Positions 53,984 to 63,515 of a stretch of 64,000 nucleotides of DNA are shown one piece after another. Numbering within the stretch: position 1 is the first letter of the stretch; every line of letters starts with the position of its first letter. Origin of the DNA: Lachnospira pectinoschiza (lineage in GTDB: Bacteria > Bacillota > Clostridia > Lachnospirales > Lachnospiraceae); the NCBI RefSeq assembly GCF_020564355.1, contig NZ_JAJCRR010000004.1, positions 310,001-374,000 of the forward strand. Direction: 5' to 3'. The translations under genes and the position numbers were made by a program. A model generated the notes under the pieces. The model was given only the letters and a program-made list of their open reading frames with translations. It was not told where the DNA came from and did not search any database.

Positions 53984-56299
53984 ATGGGAGAAGTAAAAAG
54001 GGTTTTTCATAAAAAGATGTGGATATTGATTGCGGTGGCAGTGCTAGGCAATTTGTGTCTGTTTTTGTACAGCGAGCTGGCAGGCAGAAGCTTTACGGAA
54101 ATGTTTTTTGCGGCGGGACAGTATCAGAAGCTGGTTGAGCGTTATGAAAATATGAGTCTGGAACAGGCGCAGGAGCGGCTGGGAACGGAATTTGGCAATA
54201 TCCGTAAATACGCAAAAATTTTAAAGCAGGAGAACAGTCAGGAAGAAACGAAAAATACTGCTCAAAATGAAATGCAGAACAGCCGGACGGCAGAAAATGC
54301 GGTACAGAAGCAGACATCGGAAGAACTTTTATCGGAAGTCGATGAAGGCAGTCGTGAAATGATAGCGTATCACCAGAGCCTGACAGCACAGCAGCAGACC
54401 CAGTTAGAATTACAGTTAAAGCAGCTGCGCAGTAAGCTCGAATATCTGAACGGATATGAGGCTTCCATTGATACAGTCATGGCAAACGCAGAAAATATGA
54501 AACGATTCCGTATTTTCTCCAAGCAGAATACATTTTCCTACAGCAACATTTTAAGGACGGCACAGGACTTTGAAAGAGTACAGAATGTCGAACTGAAGTT
54601 AGATAACGATAAAGGCGCAGATGCATTTGTTCACTACAACCTGATGTATTACATTGCGGCAGCGCTTATGGTGGCGGTGATTTATTCCCTTTTTGATGAA
54701 CGTGAAAACGGAATGTGGCAGATTGTACATAACACCCCAAACGGAAGAACTGTACTTGCCCTCAAAAGACTGCTGTTGTTAGCGGGCGGTTCCTTTGCGA
54801 TTCTCTTTCTTTTGTACGGCACGACATTTCTTACAGCGATGCTGTTATACGGCGGAGTAAAGGATTTGGCAAATCCGGTACAGACCTTTGTGGATTTTGG
54901 GAAATTTACATATACACTCAGTAAAGGCGCATATATTTTACGGCTGTTTTTCCTGTCATGGTTTATTTTAGCGGCATTCAGTATCATTTTATGGGCGCTG
55001 TTTATGGCATTCCGCAACCGCAACCATACGCTGATTTGCACAGCGGCATTTGTCGGCATAGAGATTCTCGTTTATCAGAAAATCGAAGTGCAGAGTGTGT
55101 ATAACGTTTTTCATTATATTAATGTTGTCAGCTTTTTAAAAATCAGTGATTTGTACAGCACGTATATCAACTGGGGTTTTCAAAATTATGTATTTTCGGT
55201 CTTTTCCGTGGCATTGTTTTTCTTAACGGTGTGTGGTCTGTTTTGCGGAATTTTTGCGGTAATGCGCTATGCCGCCATGCGGCCGAATACAAAAGTGTCA
55301 TTGTTATCCCGCATGTTTACGGCGGTTCACGGACAGTACCAGCGTGTATTTGCAAAATATCCGGTAGTATTAAAAGAACTGCATAAGCTGGTGATAACAG
55401 GAAAAGCCTTGTGGGCGGTGGCAGCACTGATAATCATAGCGGCATATTTCAGTACAACCGGACAGATAACATTTACCGATGCACAGAAAGAGTATGACAA
55501 AATGTATTTAGAGCATGGCGGAAAAGAGTACGGTTATATTGAAGATTATGTGCAGGAACGGCTCGAAGCATACCGGCAGGCGCAGGAAGCATTGGAAGAA
55601 GCGGCGGCGGCATATGAGGCCGGTGAAATTGAATTAAAAGAGTATACGGCGGCAGTCAGTGTCTTGCAGTATCAAAGACAGGTTGTAAATACGATTCAGG
55701 AGTACCAAAGCAAACTCTCTTACGCAGAGCAGATACGGGAAACAACCGGACAGGAAATATGGCTGATTTCCGACAGAGGATATGAAGAAATTTTCGGAAA
55801 ATACAGCAGACAGCGTGAGTTTATTTTAATCCTTGCACTGGTAACGGCAATTATGATTATTGTATCTGAAAGTATTGCCATGGAGTACAGAACCGGCATG
55901 TATCAGATTGTACACAGTGCGCCAAACGGCAGAGCGGCGGTGATGCGCTGGAAGATTACCGCCTGTGTTGTATTGACCATAGGGCTGACGGCGGCGGTTT
56001 ACGGCATTGATATCTGGAATTTGCACCACATTTACGGTATGCCGTATCTGGCAGCACCGGCGTTAAGCCTTACATTTCTGGAAAATGCGTGGGGCGGGCT
56101 TGCAGGTCATGTGAGTATTTCAGGGTGGCTTATGATATTACTGCTTGTAAGATTGGTTGTAGCATTGTTTACAATGACAGCTGCCATGCTGGTATCTAGA
56201 GCGATTGGAAAAAAGGGAAACAGAGCCTTGATGCCGGCAGTACTGGCAGGCGTTATTTTGCTGGTGTGGATACTGCATCAGGTGACACAGCTTGTATAA
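53984..56299 (+). CDS. Double-length ABC-2-type permease
   Basis: 771 residues consisting of two similar halves. Each half opens with a helix and a long extracellular coiled-coil loop (about residues 35-205 and 490-600), followed by a block with the shared pattern GMWQIVHNTPNGR in the first half and GMYQIVHSAPNGR in the second, then five helices. It looks like a tandem duplication fused in one chain, so one polypeptide could form the complete transmembrane pore. ATG 53984 has AGGAG upstream, and the end overlaps the ATPase frame. Confidence 0.78.
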   Translation: MGEVKRVFHKKMWILIAVAVLGNLCLFLYSELAGRSFTEMFFAAGQYQKLVERYENMSLEQAQERLGTEFGNIRKYAKILKQENSQEETKNTAQNEMQNSRTAENAVQKQTSEELLSEVDEGSREMIAYHQSLTAQQQTQLELQLKQLRSKLEYLNGYEASIDTVMANAENMKRFRIFSKQNTFSYSNILRTAQDFERVQNVELKLDNDKGADAFVHYNLMYYIAAALMVAVIYSLFDERENGMWQIVHNTPNGRTVLALKRLLLLAGGSFAILFLLYGTTFLTAMLLYGGVKDLANPVQTFVDFGKFTYTLSKGAYILRLFFLSWFILAAFSIILWALFMAFRNRNHTLICTAAFVGIEILVYQKIEVQSVYNVFHYINVVSFLKISDLYSTYINWGFQNYVFSVFSVALFFLTVCGLFCGIFAVMRYAAMRPNTKVSLLSRMFTAVHGQYQRVFAKYPVVLKELHKLVITGKALWAVAALIIIAAYFSTTGQITFTDAQKEYDKMYLEHGGKEYGYIEDYVQERLEAYRQAQEALEEAAAAYEAGEIELKEYTAAVSVLQYQRQVVNTIQEYQSKLSYAEQIRETTGQEIWLISDRGYEEIFGKYSRQREFILILALVTAIMIIVSESIAMEYRTGMYQIVHSAPNGRAAVMRWKITACVVLTIGLTAAVYGIDIWNLHHIYGMPYLAAPALSLTFLENAWGGLAGHVSISGWLMILLLVRLVVALFTMTAAMLVSRAIGKKGNRALMPAVLAGVILLVWILHQVTQLV

Positions 56300-56315
56300 A
56301 GGAAGGGTGAAAAAT

Positions 56316-57203
56316 ATGGAATTACAGTTAGAGGGCTTATCTAAAACATACGGTACGGTGCAGGCATTACGGAAAGTAACTTACACTTTTAAGCCCGGCA
56401 TTTACGGGATACTTGGGGCAAACGGCGCCGGAAAAAGTACGATGATTAACCTGATAACAGATAATGTCAGCAGGGACAGCGGCAGTGACGGCGGCAAAAT
56501 TTTATATGACGGAGAAGATATTTTAAAGCTGGGGAAAAGGTTCCGTGCCATTGTCGGTTATATGCCGCAGCAGCAGGGATTTTATGAGGATTTTTCACCC
56601 AAAGCATTTTTAAAATATATGGCAGAGGTCAAAGGTTTAAAAGGGAAAAATGCAGAGGGCAAAACGGTCAATCAGCAGATTGACGAACTGCTTGAGGTTG
56701 TCAATTTAACCGGAGTTGCCCATAAAAAAATCGGCGGTTTTTCCGGCGGCATGAAACAGCGTGTGCTGCTGGCACAGGCACTGCTCGGCAATCCGAAAAT
56801 ACTCATTCTGGATGAGCCGACCGCGGGACTTGACCCAAAGGAGCGTATCGGAATCCGTAACTACATTGCCGAACTGTCAAAGGATAAAATCATTTTATTT
56901 GCAACCCACGTAGTCAGTGATATTGAGTGCATTGCAGACCACGTCCTTTTAATAAAGAAGGGACAGATTGTAGCAACGGGGACTCCGGTGGAACTGATTG
57001 AGAAAATGCAGGGAAAGGTCGCTGAGATTACCTGCACGCTGGATGATGTCGGTGCATTGCAGGCAGAGTATAAAGTCGGAAATATCCGTCAGCGGAAAAA
57101 CGGACTGGCACTGCGGCTTGTCGGGGACATCCTGCCTAAAGAAGCCGTGCCGGTAGAAGATAATATTGATTTAGAAGATGTATATTTATATTATTTTGAG
57201 TAG
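56316..57203 (+). CDS. ABC transporter ATPase partner of the double permease
   Basis: 295 residues: Walker A GILGANGAGKST, Q-loop MPQQQGF, signature FSGGMKQRVLLAQALL, Walker B ILILDEPTAGLDP, H-loop FATHVVSD, and a C-terminal extension (EKMQGKVAEITCTLDDVG). This is the BcrA/CcmA-type ATPase. ATG 56316 (AAGGAAGGGTG upstream) is preferred to the ATG at 56292, which lies within the permease end. With the lipoproteins it may export or sense an extracellular compound. Confidence 0.92.
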   Translation: MELQLEGLSKTYGTVQALRKVTYTFKPGIYGILGANGAGKSTMINLITDNVSRDSGSDGGKILYDGEDILKLGKRFRAIVGYMPQQQGFYEDFSPKAFLKYMAEVKGLKGKNAEGKTVNQQIDELLEVVNLTGVAHKKIGGFSGGMKQRVLLAQALLGNPKILILDEPTAGLDPKERIGIRNYIAELSKDKIILFATHVVSDIECIADHVLLIKKGQIVATGTPVELIEKMQGKVAEITCTLDDVGALQAEYKVGNIRQRKNGLALRLVGDILPKEAVPVEDNIDLEDVYLYYFE

Positions 57204-57274
57204 AGAGACTTTTTGTGCCGTTTTGTGATGAAATTAATCAAAAATGAAGATTCATGCCCGTGTTGGAATGAGTA

Positions 57275-57303
57275 TTGCCCAACTGCCGTAATTCATATAT
57301 AAT
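57275..57303 (+). promoter_or_regulatory. Promoter of module 3 two-component genes
   Basis: TTGCCC (57275-57280) and TATAAT (57298-57303) with a 17-bp spacer, about 50 bp before ATG 57355. No direct-repeat operator is apparent next to it. Confidence 0.6.
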
Positions 57304-57354
57304 AGATATATAAATCGGGGGAATGGTTTAAAACACAAAACGGAGGAAAGAGTG

Positions 57355-58080
57355 ATGTTTACGATTGCAGTCTGCGATGATGATATGCAGGAACGTATGC
57401 AGGAAGTCCAAATTGTCAAAAATATATTTTCCCAAAAAGAACTGGAAGCCGGGATTGAGGAATTTCAGACCGGACAGCATTTTTTAGACGTGCTGCACCG
57501 GGTTCCTTACGATATTGTTCTGCTTGATATCCAAATGGGCGAGGTTTCAGGTTTTATGCTTGCAGAGGAATTATATAAAATAACAGGAGGGGAAAATATT
57601 ATTTTTGTCAGCAGTATGGAAAATCTGGTGTTTGAATCCATTCATTTCAGACCGTTTCGTTTTGTCAGAAAATCACATCTGGAGGAAGAACTTACAGAGG
57701 CGGTAGAAAGCTGGATACAGCAGAATACAAAAACGGAATGTCTGGAGTTTGATGAAACCGGAGGGGTTACGACGATTTTACCACAGCAGGAAATCATCTA
57801 CATCGAAGTACAAAGCCATCATTTGTATGTCCACACACAGAAAGAAGTATTAAAGGTCCGCGGAAAAATTTCGGATTTCGCATATCTGGCTGAAACCGGA
57901 GATTTTTTATGTCCACATTATTCCTACTTATGTAATATGAGATACATATACGAGATACAGCGCGATAAAATTGTTATGAGTAATAACGAAGTTATCCGAA
58001 TCAGCAGAGGAAAATTTGAAATGTGTAAGGCACGCTACCTGCGGTATATCAGAAAAATGGGAAACAGTATGTACAGATAG
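57355..58080 (+). CDS. LytTR-family response regulator, module 3
   Basis: 241 residues: receiver domain with FTIAVCDDDMQE and phosphoacceptor in IVLLDIQMGEVSG, then LytTR domain (ILPQQEIIYIEVQSHHLYVHT, FLCPHYSYLCNMRYIYEI). ATG 57355 is used (GGAGG at 57342); the frame also has GTG 57352. It precedes the kinase by 14 bp. Likely targets are the identical B operators at 46600 and 59404, which would couple modules 2 and 3. Confidence 0.9.
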   Translation: MFTIAVCDDDMQERMQEVQIVKNIFSQKELEAGIEEFQTGQHFLDVLHRVPYDIVLLDIQMGEVSGFMLAEELYKITGGENIIFVSSMENLVFESIHFRPFRFVRKSHLEEELTEAVESWIQQNTKTECLEFDETGGVTTILPQQEIIYIEVQSHHLYVHTQKEVLKVRGKISDFAYLAETGDFLCPHYSYLCNMRYIYEIQRDKIVMSNNEVIRISRGKFEMCKARYLRYIRKMGNSMYR

Positions 58081-58094
58081 AAAAGAGGGAAAAA

Positions 58095-59384
58095 GTGTTA
58101 AATATAATAGTAGAGCAGATTACAAGCCTGGGTGACGGCGTGCTTATGATAGGTTCGCTGGCATACATACTGGGGGTCCGTAAAGGGAAAAGCAAATATC
58201 TGGTGTTATTTATGCTGCTACAGTACTTGTGTGCGCAATACCTGATTCAGCTGCCGGTACAGCAGTTTATATTGGGAATTGCAGTCAATATTGGAATGTG
58301 TTATGTATGTTTAAAAGAAAGCTGGCGGTCATGGTGCTTGTGGAGCATCATTATTATGATACTGTATATTGTGTCAAGCAGTGTCTGTTTTCCGGTGATT
58401 TCACTGGTAACCGGAGAACCGATGTCGGTACTGATTACAGGAAATATTTTCACAAGAATCTGCTCTATCTTAATTGCAAGACTGTTGCTGGTGATATTGA
58501 TATGGGCAGCGATGATACAGAGAAAAAACAGAGTGTATTTAAAATGGCAGGAGTGGCTGTTAATTTTACTGATTCTGATTGCGGCGGCATTTATCCTGAT
58601 TAGTCTGTTAGAAATAAACTTAAATACCGGCATATACGGAAAAGAGCAGGGACATATTCTCGGAATTTTCACCTTACAGCTGGTGATTCTGGGGTGCTGT
58701 ACATTTCTGGCACTGCATATCAGTAAGATGAATCAGCGTATGAACGAGGGCAAAATCGTAGCAATCCAGCTGGACAAACAGAAAGCAATGATTGAAAAAG
58801 CTTATCAGATGCAGAGGGAAACAAGGATTTTAAGCCATGATTTAAAACATTATGCAATGGCGTGGACAAAGCTTCTCGAAGAAGGAAATGTGGAACAGGC
58901 AAAAAAGCAGATGGCAGGTTTTACGGGTGCAGTCAGCAGTATCGGAGTAAATGTTTACTACATTGTGGATAACGAAATGCTTAACGCGGTGATGTATGAA
59001 AAAGCGCAGCTGTGCCGGAAAAAGGACATTTTTGTGCGCTGGCAGATTACAACCAGCTATCCGAAAGAACGTGAAATGGATATGGCGATTGTATTTTCAA
59101 ACCTAATGGACAATGCAATCCGGGCGGAGGAAAATCTGCCGGAGACAAAAAGATTTATTGGCGTAGACTGTTTTGAAGTCAATAATATCCGTCATTTTAT
59201 TGTAAGTAATTATATAGAAGAATCCGTGTTGGACAGAAATCCGCAGTTACATACCACGAAAGAAGATGCTGAAAATCACGGACTTGGCATATTAAGCGTG
59301 AAAAAAGTTGTGAATCAATATGGAGGACTGATTGATATATCAGAAGAAAACAGCCGGTTTATGGTGCATATTGCTTGTGTATAA
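58095..59384 (+). CDS. AgrC-like sensor histidine kinase, module 3
   Basis: 429 residues starting GTG 58095. Six membrane helices cover about residues 10-220. The phosphoacceptor block is RILSHDLKHYAMAW and the ATPase domain has NLMDNAIRAEENLP and HGLGILSVKKVVNQY. Next to it is the intact agrB-agrD pair, so it is the best candidate receptor for that peptide. Confidence 0.9.
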   Translation: MLNIIVEQITSLGDGVLMIGSLAYILGVRKGKSKYLVLFMLLQYLCAQYLIQLPVQQFILGIAVNIGMCYVCLKESWRSWCLWSIIIMILYIVSSSVCFPVISLVTGEPMSVLITGNIFTRICSILIARLLLVILIWAAMIQRKNRVYLKWQEWLLILLILIAAAFILISLLEINLNTGIYGKEQGHILGIFTLQLVILGCCTFLALHISKMNQRMNEGKIVAIQLDKQKAMIEKAYQMQRETRILSHDLKHYAMAWTKLLEEGNVEQAKKQMAGFTGAVSSIGVNVYYIVDNEMLNAVMYEKAQLCRKKDIFVRWQITTSYPKEREMDMAIVFSNLMDNAIRAEENLPETKRFIGVDCFEVNNIRHFIVSNYIEESVLDRNPQLHTTKEDAENHGLGILSVKKVVNQYGGLIDISEENSRFMVHIACV

Positions 59385-59403
59385 TATATTTTATTACACG
59401 GGA

Positions 59404-59476
59404 AATCTGCAAAGTACGTCATATATCTGCAAAGTAGGACAAACCTATTGAAAATTTTTCAGAAAAAAGATATGAT
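59404..59476 (+). promoter_or_regulatory. LytTR-type operator B (copy 2) and agrBD promoter
   Basis: ATCTGCAAAGTACGTC and ATCTGCAAAGTAGGAC repeat with 20-bp period (59404 and 59424). TTGAAA (59448-59453) and TATGAT (59471-59476) follow with a 17-bp spacer. Operator-to-minus-35 distance equals that at 46600. This supports positive autoregulation of the agr loop. Confidence 0.8.
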
Positions 59477-59507
59477 TCGGGCAGAAACAGATAAGGAGTA
59501 AAAGCGA

Positions 59508-60095
59508 ATGACACATCGGCTGGCGGGAATTCTTTCGGACTATTTATCCCGGGAACAGATGATTGAAAAAGATGAAGCTGACATTTATCAATATGGGCTG
59601 GAAATTTTTATGGACGGTGTTCTGGAAACACTGCTCTTAGTAGTTTTAGGCATATTGTGGGGCAGATTCTGGCAAAGCATTTGTTTTATTGTGTCATTTA
59701 CAGTGCTTAGAAGTTTCACAGGAGGATACCATGCAGCCACAAAGGTAAGATGTGCAGGTGCTACGGTCGGATTGTACATATTGAATCTGACAGCAGCGGG
59801 GGAACTGAACAGTCATTTTACAGCAGTGCTTCTGCTGGCGGCTGTCGGTACGGGAATCATCTGGTGGCTCGCTCCGGTGCCGCATGCCAATAAACCGTTA
59901 GACGGGGAACAGGTCGTAATGAATCGAAAAAAATCGCGGTTTATCAGCATGTGCTATCTGTTGGGGGTATTCGTTTCAAAAAGTGTCTTGGCAGAAGTAG
60001 GGGACATCGTGGCAATGACGCTTTTTGAAACTGCAATATTAATTTTAATTCAAAAGGGGGTAAGAAAGTATGAAGAAAGTTTTAAAAGCTGTTAA
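59508..60095 (+). CDS. agrB: AgrB-type signal peptide protease
   Basis: 195 residues. The family signature VLRSFTGGYHAATKVRC is complete: His in GGYHA and Cys seven residues later are the protease pair. Four to five membrane helices follow. WWLAPVPHANKPL is the usual conserved block. The start is ATG 59508 after AAGGAG. The end overlaps agrD by 26 bp. It cuts AgrD and forms the cyclic peptide. Confidence 0.92.
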   Translation: MTHRLAGILSDYLSREQMIEKDEADIYQYGLEIFMDGVLETLLLVVLGILWGRFWQSICFIVSFTVLRSFTGGYHAATKVRCAGATVGLYILNLTAAGELNSHFTAVLLLAAVGTGIIWWLAPVPHANKPLDGEQVVMNRKKSRFISMCYLLGVFVSKSVLAEVGDIVAMTLFETAILILIQKGVRKYEESFKSC

Positions 60096-60201
60096 GGCAG
60101 TTGGTTTAAAGACTGCAAAAAGTTCAGTAAATTCAGCTTCTTTCTTTTATATGCATCAGGTTAAAGAACCTGTAAGCGTAAAAGAACGTTTAAAGAAGTA
60201 A
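60070..60201 (+). CDS. agrD: AgrD-type autoinducer precursor with Ser in place of Cys
   Basis: 43 residues. The amphipathic N-terminus MKKVLKAVKAVGLKTAKSS is followed by the core NSASFFYM and the tail HQVKEPVSVKERLKK. The tail matches the conserved HQPKxP-type AgrD tail. In most AgrDs a Cys stands where this one has Ser 24 (S-F-F-Y-M), so the mature signal would be a lactone ring rather than a thiolactone. It overlaps the agrB end and has the terminator downstream. Confidence 0.82.
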   Translation: MKKVLKAVKAVGLKTAKSSVNSASFFYMHQVKEPVSVKERLKK

Positions 60202-60226
60202 AAAATACAAAAGAATAACCGGATTG

Positions 60227-60269
60227 AGCCGCCCATGCAGGAAGACAGGTCTGCAGGGGTGGCTTTTGT
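60227..60269 (+). terminator. Intrinsic terminator after agrBD
   Basis: AGCCGCCCATGCAG and CTGCAGGGGTGGCT form a 14-bp stem with two non-canonical positions, followed by TTTGTT. Confidence 0.75.
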
Positions 60270-60390
60270 TATAAATATACAAAATGAATGGTAGTTTTTC
60301 ATAAAATAAAGGTGCTTTAGGATTGAAATTTTATTCTATTTGCACTACAATAAAAATTAGAGTTGTTGTGAGGATAGGAGGGTAGCTTTT

Positions 60391-63339
60391 ATGGAGGGTG
60401 CACAGTTAAGTGACTTTTATTACAACCGTACCTTTATGTCGAATGTCAGAAGTAAAATGGAGATGGGACTTTCTGGCGCATATAGTATGGTCGCAATCGA
60501 TATTGAGCATTTCAGGCTTTTTAATAAGCTTTATGGCAGAGAAACCGGAGACGAACTTATTCTTTATATTCAGAACTGTTTAAAAGAGATTGCAGGAGAG
60601 CATGACGGTGTGGAAGGTTATCTGGGGGCAGATAATTTTGGAATATTTATACCGGATTCTCATGAGATTATTAAACAGATTCAGGAACAGATTATAAAAG
60701 GTATTCATAAATGGAACAATACGGTCGGCTTTTATCCGGTTATCGGTATATATTCCATTAATACAGATACAGATTCGCCGGAGATTATGTATGACCGGGC
60801 GACATTGGCTCTGTCTAATGCTTTTGAAGGACAGCCTGATCATATCTGCCATTATACACAGGAGATGGAGTCACGGCTGGAAAAAGAAGTGGAACTTTTA
60901 TCCGAGATACAGGAGGCCTTAAAAAATAATGAATTTACCTTTTTTGCACAGCCGCAGTGTAATATTGCAACACATCAGATTGTGGGTGCAGAAGCACTCG
61001 TGCGCTGGGTGAAACCGGATGGGACGATGGTATCTCCGGGGGCATTCATTCCGGTATTGGAAAAGAACGGAATGATAGACCGGTTGGACCGCTATGTATG
61101 GGACAAGGTATGTGCGTGGATAAGAAGCTGGATAGACAGGGGATTCCAGCCGGTTCCGATTTCTATTAATGTATCAAGGGTAGACATTTTTTCAATGGAT
61201 GTACCGGCATATATTTTCTCGTTATTGGAAAAATATCAGCTCTCCGAGCATTATGTAAAAGTGGAGATTACGGAAAGTGCATATACAGAGAGTGATGAGC
61301 GGATTACCAGTACGGTTAACATTTTGCGCGGAAAAGGCTTTAAGGTTATGATGGATGACTTTGGATGCGGCTATTCGTCTTTGAACATGTTAAAAAATAT
61401 TCCTGTTGATGTGTTAAAGCTGGATATGCGTTTTCTGGATATCAGTGAAACAGAAGAAGAAAAAGGCATGAACATCTTAGAGTCTGTTGTTAATATGGCA
61501 AGACTGCTTCGGCTGCCTATTATCGTGGAAGGTGTTGAAACAGAGAAACAGGAACAGTTTGTACAGAGCCTAGGATGCCGTTATATTCAGGGATTTTATT
61601 TTTATAAACCGCTGCCGGTCAAGCAGTTTGAAGAACTGCTAAGCGACGAACGTCAGCTTGATTTTCATGATTTATTTTATAAGCAGGTAGAGCCGCTTCA
61701 TATTCGTGAATTTATGGATACGAATTTCATTACGGATAGTATGTTAAATAATGTCTTAGGACCGGTTGCATTTTATGAAATGAGGGATCATCAGATTGAA
61801 ATTACCAGGGTCAATGAACAGTATTTTCAGTTGATGGGTACATCATCAGGGCAGGCGAACAGTTACGGAAAGCGTTTTTGGAATCATGTGCATGCAGATG
61901 ACAGGGTCCTTTTGCATACAATCTTTGAGAAGGCATTTTCGAATCAGATGTCCGGAGCAGATGGATATATTCATTTTATGCAGATGGACGGCACGGTCAT
62001 TCTTGTATACATGAGAGTCTTTTTCCTGCGGGAGAAGGACGGCTGCCGCCAGTATTACGGTTCGCTGATGAATGTAACCGAAGTGCAGGCAGATAAAAAG
62101 CAGGCAGAAGTGCAGACACAGATTACGGATAGGGCATTTAATGAAGATTATGAAAGTCTTGAGGCACACTTTGGAAAAATGCCGACAGGATTTTGTATTG
62201 ACCGCCTGATTTTAGATGAAAATAATAAACCGGTGGATTATGAAATCTTATATGCCAATGAAACAATGCGGCAGGTCTGCACCGGAGATTTAGAACAGCT
62301 AAAGGCACTTTCATATCAGAGTTTCGGTGATAAGGTAGAGGAAGCGTATACGTATATGTATAATGCGGCATATAAAGGTGAAAAGAAAACATTTTACCTT
62401 TACAGCCACATTTCCAACCGGTATATGCAGTTTACATATTATCAGTACCGGGAAGGTTACATCGGTGTGATTATACAGGATATTACGAATACATATATTG
62501 CATCGAATGCTCTAAAGAGTATGCTGCTTTCCTATCGTGAAGTTTATTTTGTACAGTTAAAGGACAATTATTATCATATGATTTACCCGGATGAAAATTC
62601 ATTACAGGAGCGTGGTAATTACGAGGAATCCATTAACCGTCATTTTTATATGGGGAAGATTGTATCAACCGATGAAAAGAATATCCGTAAGTTTCTCTCG
62701 CTGACAAATCTCAATAAAGGACTTGCAAAGCAGGATACGCTGGAAATGTCCTATAAACGGTTAGATGAAAAAAACAATAAGGAATGGTGCCTGACAACGG
62801 TAGCGGTGTGCGAACGGGACAGTGATGGTACACCAAAGGATGCAGTCATTGTAATCCGCAGTATTGATACGCTGATGCAGGGAAGGAAGGATAAACGTGC
62901 GGTATATCTGTCAGAAACACTGGCAAATATGTCAGAAGGCTTTTTTATCTATCGTGCAGTGGGCGAAGAAAAACTGCTCTATGCCAATCCGGGTGCAATC
63001 CGTCTGTTTGGCTGTGAAACGATAGAGGAGTTCCGGGAGCATGTGCATAATTCATTCCGCGGTATGGTACATCCGCAGGATTTGGCACGCGTGGAATGGG
63101 AAATTCACGATCAGATAAAGCAGTCCGACCGCAGTATGGATTATATTAAATACCGTATTGTAAGAAAGGACGGCACGGTGCGCTGGCTTGATGACTGCGG
63201 ACATTTAGAGCATCAGACCATTGAAGTGGGCGGTGGACTTTTTTATGTGTTTATATCGGATATTACTGATACAATTACCGAAGCTCAGAAAAATATGCTG
63301 CTTGCAAAAAATAAATATTACAATAGTGAAAAACAGTAA
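60391..63339 (+). CDS. c-di-GMP phosphodiesterase with degenerate GGDEF, EAL and multiple PAS domains
   Basis: 982 residues. Residues 1-160 form a GGDEF domain in which the active motif is GADNF (about 79-83), so no cyclase activity is expected. The EAL domain (165-410) is intact: EALVRW at 201, NVSR, ITES, MDDFG at 321 with the following K, and VEGVE...QG. Three to four PAS-like sensor domains follow (for example HPQDLARVEWEIH and WLDDCGHLEH). It is cytosolic with no membrane segments. It likely lowers c-di-GMP, the ligand of PelD in this window. A GGAGGGTAG site precedes ATG 60391. Confidence 0.9.
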   Translation: MEGAQLSDFYYNRTFMSNVRSKMEMGLSGAYSMVAIDIEHFRLFNKLYGRETGDELILYIQNCLKEIAGEHDGVEGYLGADNFGIFIPDSHEIIKQIQEQIIKGIHKWNNTVGFYPVIGIYSINTDTDSPEIMYDRATLALSNAFEGQPDHICHYTQEMESRLEKEVELLSEIQEALKNNEFTFFAQPQCNIATHQIVGAEALVRWVKPDGTMVSPGAFIPVLEKNGMIDRLDRYVWDKVCAWIRSWIDRGFQPVPISINVSRVDIFSMDVPAYIFSLLEKYQLSEHYVKVEITESAYTESDERITSTVNILRGKGFKVMMDDFGCGYSSLNMLKNIPVDVLKLDMRFLDISETEEEKGMNILESVVNMARLLRLPIIVEGVETEKQEQFVQSLGCRYIQGFYFYKPLPVKQFEELLSDERQLDFHDLFYKQVEPLHIREFMDTNFITDSMLNNVLGPVAFYEMRDHQIEITRVNEQYFQLMGTSSGQANSYGKRFWNHVHADDRVLLHTIFEKAFSNQMSGADGYIHFMQMDGTVILVYMRVFFLREKDGCRQYYGSLMNVTEVQADKKQAEVQTQITDRAFNEDYESLEAHFGKMPTGFCIDRLILDENNKPVDYEILYANETMRQVCTGDLEQLKALSYQSFGDKVEEAYTYMYNAAYKGEKKTFYLYSHISNRYMQFTYYQYREGYIGVIIQDITNTYIASNALKSMLLSYREVYFVQLKDNYYHMIYPDENSLQERGNYEESINRHFYMGKIVSTDEKNIRKFLSLTNLNKGLAKQDTLEMSYKRLDEKNNKEWCLTTVAVCERDSDGTPKDAVIVIRSIDTLMQGRKDKRAVYLSETLANMSEGFFIYRAVGEEKLLYANPGAIRLFGCETIEEFREHVHNSFRGMVHPQDLARVEWEIHDQIKQSDRSMDYIKYRIVRKDGTVRWLDDCGHLEHQTIEVGGGLFYVFISDITDTITEAQKNMLLAKNKYYNSEKQ

Positions 63340-63360
63340 AACAAAAAATCTGGGAACCGG

Positions 63361-63389
63361 TTGACATTTTAAAAAGGATTTGTTATCCT
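63361..63389 (+). promoter_or_regulatory. Promoter of the queD leader
   Basis: Consensus TTGACA (63361-63366) and TATCCT (63384-63389) with a 17-bp spacer. The transcript would start near 63397, just before the preQ1-like aptamer. Confidence 0.75.
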
Positions 63390-63405
63390 ATTTCCTAGCA
63401 ATAAT

Positions 63406-63449
63406 AGACAGTTCGTTTGTACCATCCTGTCTCTAAACAAAACCAGGAC
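63406..63449 (+). ncRNA. PreQ1-I riboswitch-like aptamer
   Basis: The stem AGACAG/CTGTCT encloses the loop TTCGTTTGTACCATC and is followed by the A-rich tail CTAAACAAAACCAGGA. The loop-tail pattern (TCGxxxGTA-CC loop; AACAAAACxAGG tail) closely follows known type I preQ1 aptamers. The next gene is queD, the standard target. Other hairpins follow at 63471-63489 and the terminator at 63516. Confidence 0.72.
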
Positions 63450-63515
63450 TATACAATATTTAAAGGAAAATTCTGCCACAACGGCAGAACGGGATAAATT
63501 TGCATAGTATGTTTA

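Noticed and set aside
60272..60390. c-di-GMP riboswitch before the EAL gene
   Set aside because: I looked for the GEMM-type conserved purine-rich loops in the short leader and did not find them.
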